The notes below the pieces were generated by a model. It saw nothing but the letters and a program-made list of their open reading frames with translations, did not search any database and was not told where the DNA came from. Shown here piece by piece: positions 1 to 5,686 of a stretch of 5,749 nt of DNA. Origin of the DNA: an uncultured Lachnospiraceae bacterium (GTDB lineage Bacteria > Bacillota > Clostridia > Lachnospirales > Lachnospiraceae); contig USKC01000209.1 of NCBI GenBank assembly GCA_900555195.1, positions 1 to 5,749 on the forward strand, given 5' to 3'. The number at the start of each line of letters is the position of its first letter. Position 1 is the stretch's first letter. The position numbers and the translations under genes were made by a program.

Positions 1-1
1 C

Positions 2-394
2 CTGCAGGATATCAGCGAAATCCACAGAACCGAGCCTTACTGCTATTCCCAGATGGTAGCCGGCAAGGATGCCGCCACCTTCGGGGAAGCCAAGAACAGC
101 TGGCTCACCGGCACGGCTGCCTGGACCTTTGTGAATATCTCCCAGTATATTCTGGGAATTCAGCCCGACTTTGACGGCCTGCGCATCGATCCCTGCATCC
201 CGAAGGATTTCGGCGACTATCAGATCACCAGACGCTTCCGCGGCGCCACCTACCACATCGAGGTGAAGAACCCGAAGCATAAGGAAAAAGGCGTTGCCAG
301 CCTCCTGGTTGACGGCGTGCGCATCGAAGGCAACAAGATTCCTTTCACGGAGGGCAAAACAGAATACCATGTGGTTGCCACCCTTGGAGAATGA
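2..394 (+). CDS. Cellobiose phosphorylase (GH94), C-terminal fragment
   Basis: The reading frame is open from the left edge (frame beginning at base 2) to TGA at 392-394 and gives the last 130 residues. The ATG at 53 is an internal Met, because the family sequence continues upstream of it (EPYCYSQM). The segments [32 protein letters not shown] and [15 protein letters not shown] are the characteristic C-terminal part of GH94 cellobiose phosphorylases, covering the end of the catalytic (alpha/alpha)6 barrel and the closing beta domain. The family splits cellobiose with phosphate into glucose 1-phosphate and glucose in the cytoplasm and is usually about 800 residues, so roughly five sixths lies outside the window. 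Cellodextrin or another GH94 phosphorylase is possible, but the wording fits cellobiose phosphorylase best. It converges on the minus-strand arabinosidase operon and shares its terminator, so it is probably a separate transcription unit. Confidence 0.93.
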   Translation: MQDISEIHRTEPYCYSQMVAGKDAATFGEAKNSWLTGTAAWTFVNISQYILGIQPDFDGLRIDPCIPKDFGDYQITRRFRGATYHIEVKNPKHKEKGVASLLVDGVRIEGNKIPFTEGKTEYHVVATLGE

Positions 395-441
395 TAACCG
401 CTTGGAATGTCTGAACCGTTATAGATAATGTTTCACTTCAA

Positions 442-477
442 AAATGACCGGCAGTGATGTCTTGCTGCCGGTCATTT
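442..477. terminator. Bidirectional rho-independent terminator between convergent genes
   Basis: A perfect 13-bp inverted repeat (AAATGACCGGCAG at 442-454, CTGCCGGTCATTT at 465-477) surrounds a 10-nt loop. The core is GC-rich. On the plus strand it is followed by a moderately T-rich tail, and on the minus strand by five consecutive T (440-444 read in reverse). It lies 47 nt after the phosphorylase stop and 34 nt after the stop of the last minus-strand gene, exactly where one hairpin can stop both transcripts. The rest of 395-511 holds no gene; only short pyrimidine runs were seen. Confidence 0.85.
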
Positions 478-511
478 CATTTATATCATGAATTTGCAGA
501 TATTCTTTTTT

Positions 512-757
512 CTATTTTTCTTCCAACAGTTTCATGCTTTCAATCCGGTCTATCGGCACAACCTGGCAGTCAACCAGAACTGAATTATCCTCAAAAAACT
601 CATCATTGAATAATCCTCTCAGTTCCCTCCCGTCTTTCAGCCTCACGATCACCTGCCGATCATACATCTGTTCATAATATATATCATGGAACTCCTGGCT
701 GGTAATAACATCATCCCCTTTTTTTCCCTGTACACACAAGCAGAAGTCAACAGCCAT
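512..757 (-). CDS. Small protein with Sm-like (LSm) sequence pattern
   Basis: This is an 81-residue protein ending at TAG (512-514). Residues about 34-80 follow the Sm-fold plan: a strand VIVRLKDGRELRG (36-48, the Sm1-like 'V.L.dGr...G'), then an acidic stretch NDEFFEDNSVLVD (51-63) in the Sm1 second half, then VVPIDRIESMKLL (66-78), which resembles the short Sm2 strands. Sm-like proteins often form rings that bind RNA, but small beta-barrels of this kind also occur as accessory domains, so RNA binding is not claimed. The N-terminal third is less typical. The assigned ATG overlaps the end of the regulator gene by 11 nt, and GAGGA sits only 2 nt before it, a poor spacing. The true start could therefore be internal, for example Met31 just before the Sm-like part. 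It looks AT-richer than its neighbours. It is last in the operon, and the overlap implies translational coupling to the regulator. Existence of the gene is likely; the fold is an inference from sequence pattern. Confidence 0.68.
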   Translation of the reverse strand: MAVDFCLCVQGKKGDDVITSQEFHDIYYEQMYDRQVIVRLKDGRELRGLFNDEFFEDNSVLVDCQVVPIDRIESMKLLEEK

Positions 758-1670
758 CTTCCTCGCTGTAATCCACCTTCACTTCAATGTCCTGATCGTA
801 ATTTCCAAACCCTTTTCCAAAAATCGTCAGTCCTCCCACATGGCCGGAATGTTCTTCCACAGCAAGCCGGAAGCGGATCGGGTTTCTGTGATCCAGGCCA
901 AGGCTTTCGATGCTGGTATCCGATATCTGCAGGCCATCGATGAACGTCCCCCTGTGATTGACCGTCAGCATTTTCAGCAGGCCGTACTGGTTCAGTCCGG
1001 GATGCCACCAGTCCGGCGTCAGCAGCCCCCGTGTATCCCCGAAGTCCCCGGGAGATGTCCACTGGCCCAGCAGCACGCCGTTGATGTAAAAATGGATATC
1101 CGAAGGCCAGCTCGCATTCACGCCCGGCGCCTCACTGCCAAGTTCCGCTGTGATCGTGATCCGGTCAAGCCGTTTTCCTCTCGGTATCAAATCCGGAATT
1201 TCATACTCCACATACCCCTTTGCAAACCAAAGGATATCCGCCTTGAAACGTTCCGGATGGGAGAAATAACGGACATCATCCAGCGCTCCGATCAGTTCTC
1301 TGGCCGAAGCCATGCCGCAGGTAGGCCATACCCGGCAGTCCGAATAGTGGCCCACTTTCAGGGATACTTCATAAGAATTCCCCGGCTTCTTCTCTTCCTC
1401 CAGATCAATGAGAATCTTATCCAGGCACACAGAACATTTCTTCAGATTCCCGTGACCGCCGGACTCGCCCGTCACCTTCAGGATTCCGCATTCCTCCAGC
1501 TTCTTCACATGGCCTGTGAGCGCGCCCCCTGTGATCTTCAGCCTGCCTGCCAGTTCATTCATGCTCATATCCGGCTCGGCCAGGAGGGCTTTAATAATCT
1601 CTATTCGTATGTCAGAGCCCAGCGCCTTGAACAGGGCCTTTCCCTCTTCCAGCGATTTGATATGCAGCAT
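747..1670 (-). CDS. ArsR-type winged-helix regulator with large C-terminal sensor-like domain
   Basis: The protein has 307 residues. Residues 5-70 form an ArsR-like winged helix: FKALGSDIRIEIIKALL (14-30) is the usual first helices, and MSMNELAGRLKITGGALTGHVKKLEECGIL (35-64) is the helix-turn-helix and the start of the wing. Classic ArsR metal sensors are about 100 residues. Here about 200 more follow, rich in alternating beta pattern (YEIPDLIP, RITITAEL, DIHFYINGVLLGQW, FRLAVEE, IEVKVDY), which suggests a jelly-roll-like ligand-binding fold. I recall clostridial regulators of this build (COG4189 type) but cannot verify the match here. C79-x2-C82 and C112-x5-C118 lie between the two parts and could bind a metal. 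The start is well supported by the strong ribosome site at 1679-1687, 8 nt from ATG. Given the upstream arabinosidases, it most likely senses an arabinose-containing sugar and controls this operon and itself; this is an inference. The last 11 nt overlap the Sm-like gene. Confidence 0.87.
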   Translation of the reverse strand: MLHIKSLEEGKALFKALGSDIRIEIIKALLAEPDMSMNELAGRLKITGGALTGHVKKLEECGILKVTGESGGHGNLKKCSVCLDKILIDLEEEKKPGNSYEVSLKVGHYSDCRVWPTCGMASARELIGALDDVRYFSHPERFKADILWFAKGYVEYEIPDLIPRGKRLDRITITAELGSEAPGVNASWPSDIHFYINGVLLGQWTSPGDFGDTRGLLTPDWWHPGLNQYGLLKMLTVNHRGTFIDGLQISDTSIESLGLDHRNPIRFRLAVEEHSGHVGGLTIFGKGFGNYDQDIEVKVDYSEEDGC

Positions 1671-1678
1671 CCGGTTTT

Positions 1679-1687
1679 CTCCTCCCC
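1679..1687 (-). promoter_or_regulatory. Ribosome binding site of the winged-helix regulator
   Basis: Read on the minus strand this is GGGGAGGAG, 8 nt before the ATG at 1670. It is a near-ideal Shine-Dalgarno sequence and stronger than those of the two small genes that flank the regulator. It fixes the start codon and suggests that the regulator is translated independently of the upstream gene. Confidence 0.8.
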
Positions 1688-1699
1688 TTTCCGGGATCC

Positions 1700-1746
1700 G
1701 TTACCGTTACCGGTCACGGAGTGACCTTCACAACATAACCTTCACA
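1700..1746. repeat. Cluster of RTNACC half-sites and direct repeats in the regulator leader
   Basis: In the 76-bp gap before the regulator, the plus strand shows GTTACC at 1700-1705, GTTACC again at 1706-1711, GGTCAC (the reverse complement of GTGACC) at 1712-1717, GTGACC at 1721-1726 and ATAACC at 1735-1740. This makes five RTNACC hexamers in 41 bp. The middle pair forms a 6-bp inverted repeat with a 3-nt spacer (1712-1726). In addition ACCTTCACA is repeated exactly at 1724-1732 and 1738-1746, with a 14-bp period. This density is not expected by chance in so short a gap. It may be an operator for the adjacent regulator (autoregulation), or the central repeat may act as an RNA hairpin. The repeats are seen directly; the function is inferred. 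Confidence 0.5.
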
Positions 1747-2004
1747 TTACCATTTCTCATACGGGCAGGCATTGGCCGCGATGGCTGCCCGCAGCTCCAC
1801 AAAGCAGCCGCAGGCCCTGCACATGCCGCTCATCAGCAGGTCGCATCGCCGGCACAATTCCAGCCGTCCTTCATACGTCTGCGCATCGGCGCGGATCTCG
1901 TCGTCCAGGCCGTTTATATACGCATACAGATTCTGAAAATATTCCCCTTCATCCATGTCCTTCAGAAGGCATTTCAGACAGGGTTTTCTTCCTGGCTCTT
2001 CCAT
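1747..2004 (-). CDS. Small eight-cysteine protein, DUF6171-like
   Basis: This is an 85-residue protein with eight cysteines in an ordered pattern: CLKC (9, 12), CRRC (51, 54), then C62, C65, C67 (MCRACGCFVELRA) and C80. Paired CxxC knuckles of this kind normally bind zinc, so a small zinc-ribbon-like domain with an acidic helical insert (residues 15-48) is likely. I recognise the layout 'C..CLL.DMDE.EYF...Y.YI..L......Y..RL..C..CD.L..GMCR.CGCFVE.RAA' as the clostridial family I know as DUF6171, whose role is unknown; the family name is from memory. The start is forced: an in-frame TGA lies immediately before the ATG, and a later start would lose the first CxxC. There is no visible Shine-Dalgarno. 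The GH51 stop TAA lies 3 nt upstream (TAATGAATG), so translation probably depends on ribosomes finishing GH51. It has no signal peptide or membrane segment. Nothing in it suggests an enzyme. Confidence 0.82.
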   Translation of the reverse strand: MEEPGRKPCLKCLLKDMDEGEYFQNLYAYINGLDDEIRADAQTYEGRLELCRRCDLLMSGMCRACGCFVELRAAIAANACPYEKW

Positions 2005-2007
2005 TCA

Positions 2008-3498
2008 TTAACGGACGCGAAGCGCCACTACGCTGCAGGCAGGAATGGTGAATTTCACGCCTCTTTCCGTCAATACAGCTCCCGTAAAGGCTTCTTCCTT
2101 CACCTTATCCGGCTCTGCGAAGGTGTTGAACGCACCCATTCCTCCGGTCAGGATGGAACCGGATACCTCTTCGCCCTTGCGCTCCGTAAGCACCACTTCC
2201 ACTTCCTGCGCTTCTGTCAGAGACAGGTTAGCTACCGTGATATTCAGGGTGCCGTCTTCGGATACGGATACGGATTCATGCAGCGCGGGAACCTGCGTCT
2301 GCTCGTCGCCGGTCTCGCCTGCGCCTTCCAGACAGCTTTCCAGAAGTTCCGCTCCCTGATGTTCCTTGTACATGTGGAATACATAATAGGTAGGGGTCTT
2401 GATCATCTTCGGCCCTTCCGTCAGGATCACGGACTGCAGCACATTCACCATCTGGGCGATGCAGGCCATCTTCACGCGGTCGCAGTGCTTATTGAAGATG
2501 TTCAGCGTAATTCCTGCCACCAGCGCATCTCTCATGGTGTTCTGCTGATAGAGGAAGCCAGGGTTGGTTCCGGGCTCCACATCGAACCAGTTGCCCCATT
2601 CATCCACGATCATGCCGATCTTTTTCTCCGGATCATGCTTGTCCATGATCGCTCCGTGGCGCGTTACCAATTCGTCCATGTACAGCGCTTTCGCCAGCGT
2701 AATATACCAGTCCGCTTCATTGAACTGCGTGGCGCTTCCCTTCTTCTCCCATCCGCCGGGAGTCACATAATAATGCAGAGACAGTCCGTCCATGAATCTG
2801 GAAGGCTCAGGGCCGCAGGTGGTAAGAACCTTCTCCGTCCAGTCATAATCCGCCACATTGGCTCCGCAGCAGATCTTGGAAAGCGGGGCATCCTTATGAT
2901 ACTGTCTCACATAGGTCTGATATCTTCTGTAAAGATCCCCGTAATATTCCGGCCGCATATTGCCGCCGCAGCCCCAGTTCTCATTGCCCACACCGAAGTA
3001 ATCCACCTTCCAGGGCTCTTTATGGCCATTTTTTCCTCTCAGATCAGCCATGGGGGATACGCCGTCAAAGGTCATATACTCCACCCATTCGGACATTTCC
3101 TGCACCGTGCCGCTTCCCACGTTGCCATTGATATAGGTCTTGCAGCCAAGCTGTCTGCACAGTTCAAAGAATTCGTGGGTTCCGAAGCTGTTGTCTTCCA
3201 CAACGCCGCCCCAGTGGGTGTTGATCATTTTCTTTCTGGACTCTTTGGGGCCGATTCCATCCTTCCAGTGATATTCGTCCGCGAAACAGCCGCCCGGCCA
3301 GCGCAGCACCGGAATCTTGATCTCCTTCAGCGCTTCCACAACGTCCTTGCGCATCCCATTCTCATTGGGGATGTCGGAATTTTCTCCCACATACAGGCCT
3401 TCATAGATACATCTTCCCAGATGCTCGCTGAAATGTCCGTAGATCTCCGGATTGATCCGTCCCTTTTTCTTGTTTTCATTCACATAGAGTTTTGCCAT
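2008..3498 (-). CDS. Intracellular alpha-L-arabinofuranosidase (GH51)
   Basis: The protein has 496 residues, the normal size for GH51. It releases terminal alpha-L-arabinofuranosyl residues from arabinan, arabinoxylan or arabino-oligosaccharides with retention of configuration. The N-terminus ([20 protein letters not shown]), RWPGG (66-70), the acid/base motif GNENWGCGG with E173, the SLHYY motif (H242-Y244) and the nucleophile motif VDEWG with E300 are all present, so the enzyme should be active. A (beta/alpha)8 barrel is followed by a C-terminal beta-sandwich from about residue 380. There is no signal peptide, so it is cytoplasmic. The start at 3498 is preferred over an in-frame ATG at 3531: the ribosome site AGAGAGG lies 5 nt before 3498, whereas the longer form lacks one and adds 11 unconserved residues. 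It lies 41 nt after the GH43 gene and 3 nt before the Cys-rich gene, in one operon. The commonly used symbol abfA is plausible, but the exact orthology cannot be shown. Confidence 0.95.
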   Translation of the reverse strand: MAKLYVNENKKKGRINPEIYGHFSEHLGRCIYEGLYVGENSDIPNENGMRKDVVEALKEIKIPVLRWPGGCFADEYHWKDGIGPKESRKKMINTHWGGVVEDNSFGTHEFFELCRQLGCKTYINGNVGSGTVQEMSEWVEYMTFDGVSPMADLRGKNGHKEPWKVDYFGVGNENWGCGGNMRPEYYGDLYRRYQTYVRQYHKDAPLSKICCGANVADYDWTEKVLTTCGPEPSRFMDGLSLHYYVTPGGWEKKGSATQFNEADWYITLAKALYMDELVTRHGAIMDKHDPEKKIGMIVDEWGNWFDVEPGTNPGFLYQQNTMRDALVAGITLNIFNKHCDRVKMACIAQMVNVLQSVILTEGPKMIKTPTYYVFHMYKEHQGAELLESCLEGAGETGDEQTQVPALHESVSVSEDGTLNITVANLSLTEAQEVEVVLTERKGEEVSGSILTGGMGAFNTFAEPDKVKEEAFTGAVLTERGVKFTIPACSVVALRVR

Positions 3499-3503
3499 AT
3501 GTT

Positions 3504-3510
3504 CCTCTCT
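3504..3510 (-). promoter_or_regulatory. Ribosome binding site deciding the GH51 start
   Basis: On the minus strand this reads AGAGAGG, 5 nt before the ATG at 3498. The alternative in-frame ATG at 3531, only 8 nt after the preceding stop, has no such sequence. The site therefore decides the start at 3498. Confidence 0.7.
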
Positions 3511-3514
3511 TTCC

Positions 3515-3529
3515 GCCGTCTCAGACGGC
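3515..3529. repeat. Intercistronic 6-bp inverted repeat between GH43 and GH51 genes
   Basis: GCCGTC (3515-3520) and GACGGC (3524-3529) are perfect inverted copies around a 3-nt spacer, in the 41-nt gap just upstream of the GH51 ribosome site. There is no T-run after it, so it is not a standard terminator. As RNA it could form a short GC-rich hairpin that affects mRNA processing or start-site access; this is inferred. Confidence 0.45.
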
Positions 3530-3539
3530 ATATCGTATT

Positions 3540-4520
3540 TTATTTATAGCGGAAGCAGGGCCTTCCATTTTCATCCCACTCCACCTTCATCAACATAGCA
3601 TGCCTGTTGGGATTGTAAAGGGGATCTCCCTCAATTTTGGACTCCTTGCGCGCGTGATAAACGCAGATATCGTTGCCTTCTTCATCCACGGTAAAGGAGT
3701 TGTGTCCGGGACCATATATCTCAAGCGAAGGATCGCTGCACAGCACAGGATAGCGTTCCTTTTCCCAGGATCTGGGATCCAGCAGATCCGCATTTCCGTC
3801 CGCCGTCAGCATGCCCATGCAGTAGCACGCTCCGGTAGCGCTGGCGGAATAGGTGAGGAAAATCTTCCCGTTTCTCTTGATGACAGCCGGGCCCTCGTTC
3901 ACCCAGAAGTCCACCCTCTCCCAGTCATAATCCGGCGTGGTCAGCAGCACCTGGACGGTAGCCAGCTTATTGGGAGTAGCCATTCTGGCGATATACAGGT
4001 TGGAAATCATCTTGCCGACGCCAACCTTTTCCGCCCAGACATAATAGCGCTCGCCCTTGTTCTCGAATACGGTGGCATCCAGGGAAAAGGCGCGGAAGGA
4101 GAACTCATCATCATCCGCACACTGCATCTTGCCCAGTTCCTTCCAGGTTCCCGTGAGCGGATCCGCATCCGTACATTCCAGCACATAGGGACGGATGGCC
4201 CAGATGTCTTCTGCCTCTCCGCCCGCAAAATAGATGTACCACTTTCCGTCAAGATAGTGCAGTTCCGGCGCCCAGATATGCTTTGACATGATGCCTGACT
4301 CATGCTTCATCCAGACCGTAACCTCTTCCGCCTGCGCCAGGCCGGCCAGGGTTTCGCTCCTTCTTAAAGCGATCCTGTCATAGGCAGGTACCGATGCGGT
4401 AAAGTAGTACATGCCGTCCGTATGACGGTATACATACGGATCTGCGCGCTGCAAAATCCAGGGCGTATTGTATACAATGCCGCCCTTTTCCGTTGTCTGC
4501 TGCATTTCCTTCTTTTCCAT
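3540..4520 (-). CDS. GH43 exo-alpha-L-arabinofuranosidase-like enzyme
   Basis: The protein has 326 residues, a single five-bladed beta-propeller of GH43 with no added binding module. The three catalytic carboxylates are in their family positions: D27 (QRADPYVY, general base), D148 (FSLDATVF, pKa modulator) and E209 (WVNEGPAV, general acid). [19 protein letters not shown] (81-99) and GPGHNSF with H273 are further hallmarks. The segments IRPYVLE, ADPLTG and YNPNRHA resemble exo-1,5-alpha-L-arabinofuranosidases, such as the type I recall from Streptomyces avermitilis (possibly subfamily 26), so arabinan oligomers are the best substrate guess. Beta-xylosidase activity is the main alternative. No signal peptide is seen, so it is cytoplasmic and works next to GH51. 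The start is supported by AAGGAG at 4529-4534, 8 nt before ATG. The gap to the preceding GH43-like gene is 67 nt and contains a weak 5-bp inverted repeat (4569-4582). Confidence 0.93.
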   Translation of the reverse strand: MEKKEMQQTTEKGGIVYNTPWILQRADPYVYRHTDGMYYFTASVPAYDRIALRRSETLAGLAQAEEVTVWMKHESGIMSKHIWAPELHYLDGKWYIYFAGGEAEDIWAIRPYVLECTDADPLTGTWKELGKMQCADDDEFSFRAFSLDATVFENKGERYYVWAEKVGVGKMISNLYIARMATPNKLATVQVLLTTPDYDWERVDFWVNEGPAVIKRNGKIFLTYSASATGACYCMGMLTADGNADLLDPRSWEKERYPVLCSDPSLEIYGPGHNSFTVDEEGNDICVYHARKESKIEGDPLYNPNRHAMLMKVEWDENGRPCFRYK

Positions 4521-4587
4521 CCACTTCTCTCCTTTTCTTTCTTAATCTTGCTATGGCTCAACGACTTCGGGAAAACCTTCCCCAAAA

Positions 4588-5541
4588 TCACCAGTATCCC
4601 TCATGCGACCAGTCAAAGGACTTCATCCGTTCATATTCCTCCATTGTTATGGTCAGGATCGTTCCGTGTTTGAATCCATACGGGAAATGGAACGCCTGAT
4701 CGGAGCGCACGAACTTTCCTTCTTTCAGGCTGTCCGCCACAAAAGGCACATATCCCTGCCCAGCGCCCTGCACACCGTAAAAATCCAGAAACAGGCACCA
4801 TCTCCCATCCTCCAGCCGTACAGCTGTGGGCGCTTCATAGAGCCCGCTTTCCACATCCTTCATGCTTTCATCGAAGGCTACCACGCGCTCATAGGGTCCT
4901 GCCGCATCTTTGGCCCGAAGCAGGATGATCTTGGATGGATTGCCCTCGCTCTTAACGAACATGTAATAAACGCCGTCCTCCTCATAGATGGCCGAATCGA
5001 TCACGCCGCTGTCCTCTTTCTGATACAAAAGCGCGGGCTTTGTAAAGTTCGTAAAATCCGCCGTCCTGGAATAATAGATCCCTTTCGGCCCATAGCCATT
5101 GCTCCTGTGAGAAGATGACCAATGCAGCAGATAATCCCCCTTTTTCCTGTCATAAAGGAGATCCGGAGCCCACATGCATCCAAAGTCGTCGTCCCCGATC
5201 CGCACAAGCCTCTGCTCGCTCCAGTCCGTCAGATTCTCCGATTCCCATACGGAGAAGGCCTTGCTCCCGTTTCTGCCGATCTCGTCCCAAGAATGGTGAT
5301 ACTGATTCCTCATCCCATAGGAAAGGCTTAAATCGGTGGCAAAAATATAGAACTTCCCTGTTTTGGCGCAGCGGGTAATCGTAAAGTCCCGCACGCCCCT
5401 ATCCCCATAATAAGCCCAAAGCACCGGCCTTCCGCCGTTCACTTCCTCCCAGCAAAACCCGTCCCTGCTGAGGCCAAAATATACCTGCTCGCCGTCAGGT
5501 GTGGTCTTTTCTCTGAAATGCACGAATAGATATGCCTGCAT
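4588..5541 (-). CDS. GH43-like glycosidase, first gene of the arabinoside operon
   Basis: The protein has 317 residues with the repeating blade signature of a five-bladed beta-propeller: YLFVHFRE (4-11), GDRGVRDFTITR (46-57), KAFSVWESENLTDW (94-107), CMWAPDLLYDRKKGDYLLHWSS (122-143), DSAIYEEDGVYYMFVKSE (182-199), LYEAPTAVRLEDGRWCLFLD (234-253). Likely catalytic residues are D52 (VRD, base), D182 (VIDSAI, pKa modulator) and E236 (YEAPT, acid), and H292 (FKHGTI) matches the metal-site His. It is clearly distinct from the second GH43 gene, so the two are not a recent duplication. The substrate cannot be read from sequence; position in an arabinosidase operon suggests an arabinoside or xylo-oligosaccharide. 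No signal peptide is present. The ATG at 5541 has AAAGGA at 5547-5552, 5 nt upstream. It is the promoter-proximal gene. Confidence 0.88.
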   Translation of the reverse strand: MQAYLFVHFREKTTPDGEQVYFGLSRDGFCWEEVNGGRPVLWAYYGDRGVRDFTITRCAKTGKFYIFATDLSLSYGMRNQYHHSWDEIGRNGSKAFSVWESENLTDWSEQRLVRIGDDDFGCMWAPDLLYDRKKGDYLLHWSSSHRSNGYGPKGIYYSRTADFTNFTKPALLYQKEDSGVIDSAIYEEDGVYYMFVKSEGNPSKIILLRAKDAAGPYERVVAFDESMKDVESGLYEAPTAVRLEDGRWCLFLDFYGVQGAGQGYVPFVADSLKEGKFVRSDQAFHFPYGFKHGTILTITMEEYERMKSFDWSHEGYW

Positions 5542-5564
5542 TTTCTTCCTTTCCCTCCCCTCGC

Positions 5565-5578
5565 ATTAAGCGTTTGGA
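5565..5578. promoter_or_regulatory. Possible LacI/CcpA-type operator in the 5' leader
   Basis: The plus strand has AAGCGTTT at 5568-5575, which fits the core AANCGNTT of cre and other LacI-family sites, but the outer positions match poorly. It would lie downstream of the predicted transcription start, where a bound repressor could block elongation. A core this short is expected about once per window by chance, so this is weak. Confidence 0.2.
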
Positions 5579-5583
5579 CTATT

Positions 5584-5597
5584 CTAAAATATTTTAG
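5584..5597. repeat. Perfect 14-bp AT-rich palindrome just downstream of the promoter
   Basis: CTAAAATATTTTAG is fully palindromic, and a third CTAAA half-copy follows at 5604-5608. With transcription predicted to start near 5601 on the minus strand, the palindrome would lie a few bases downstream of the start, a typical place for a repressor to bind. Both palindrome and half-site are read directly; the operator role is inferred. Confidence 0.4.
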
Positions 5598-5605
5598 CTT
5601 TTTCT

Positions 5606-5619
5606 AAATTATATAATTT
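5606..5619. repeat. Perfect 14-bp palindrome overlapping the -10 element
   Basis: AAATTATATAATTT is fully palindromic and contains the -10 hexamer. Its centre is 22 bp, about two helical turns, from the centre of the palindrome at 5584-5597, so dimers bound to both would sit on the same DNA face. Low complexity makes chance more likely here than for a GC-mixed site. Confidence 0.3.
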
Positions 5620-5636
5620 TTTGAGCTTCACCGCAA
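5608..5636 (-). promoter_or_regulatory. Sigma-A-type promoter of the arabinoside operon
   Basis: On the minus strand, TTGCGG (5636-5631) is followed by a 17-nt spacer and a perfect TATAAT (5613-5608). The start of transcription is expected near 5601, giving a leader of about 60 nt before the ATG at 5541. The region is the AT-rich minimum of the window and is the only clear promoter upstream of the six minus-strand genes, so it probably drives all of them. The -35 matches the consensus only in TTG, which is usual for a regulated promoter. Confidence 0.6.
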
Positions 5637-5686
5637 CCCTTTTATCCATAAATATATTGCTTTTATTGTTACTTCGGTGTATGGCA

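Noticed and set aside
53..394. ATG at 53 as the start of a short independent gene
   Set aside because: The frame is open to the left edge and the upstream residues continue the GH94 sequence, so this Met is internal.
396..403. AACCGCTT, a LacI/cre-like core just after the phosphorylase stop
   Set aside because: It has no promoter nearby, and a core this short occurs about once per window by chance.
840..1724. 294-codon open frame on the plus strand opposite the regulator
   Set aside because: It has no ribosome site and no family resemblance, and it fully overlaps the well-supported winged-helix regulator.
3499..3531. Longer GH51 start at 3531
   Set aside because: It has no ribosome site, the 11 extra residues do not resemble the family, and AGAGAGG precedes the ATG at 3498.
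1516..3549. Very long (677-codon) open frame on the plus strand, antisense to GH51, the Cys-rich gene and the regulator
   Set aside because: Its product has no recognisable motifs, shows a His/Arg/Ile-rich shadow composition, and lies opposite genes with complete catalytic or structural signatures. It arises from the codon bias of the minus-strand genes.
3492..4286. 264-codon open frame on the plus strand opposite the GH43 gene
   Set aside because: It is a shadow of the GH43 frame, with low-complexity Ile/His-rich translation and no domain.
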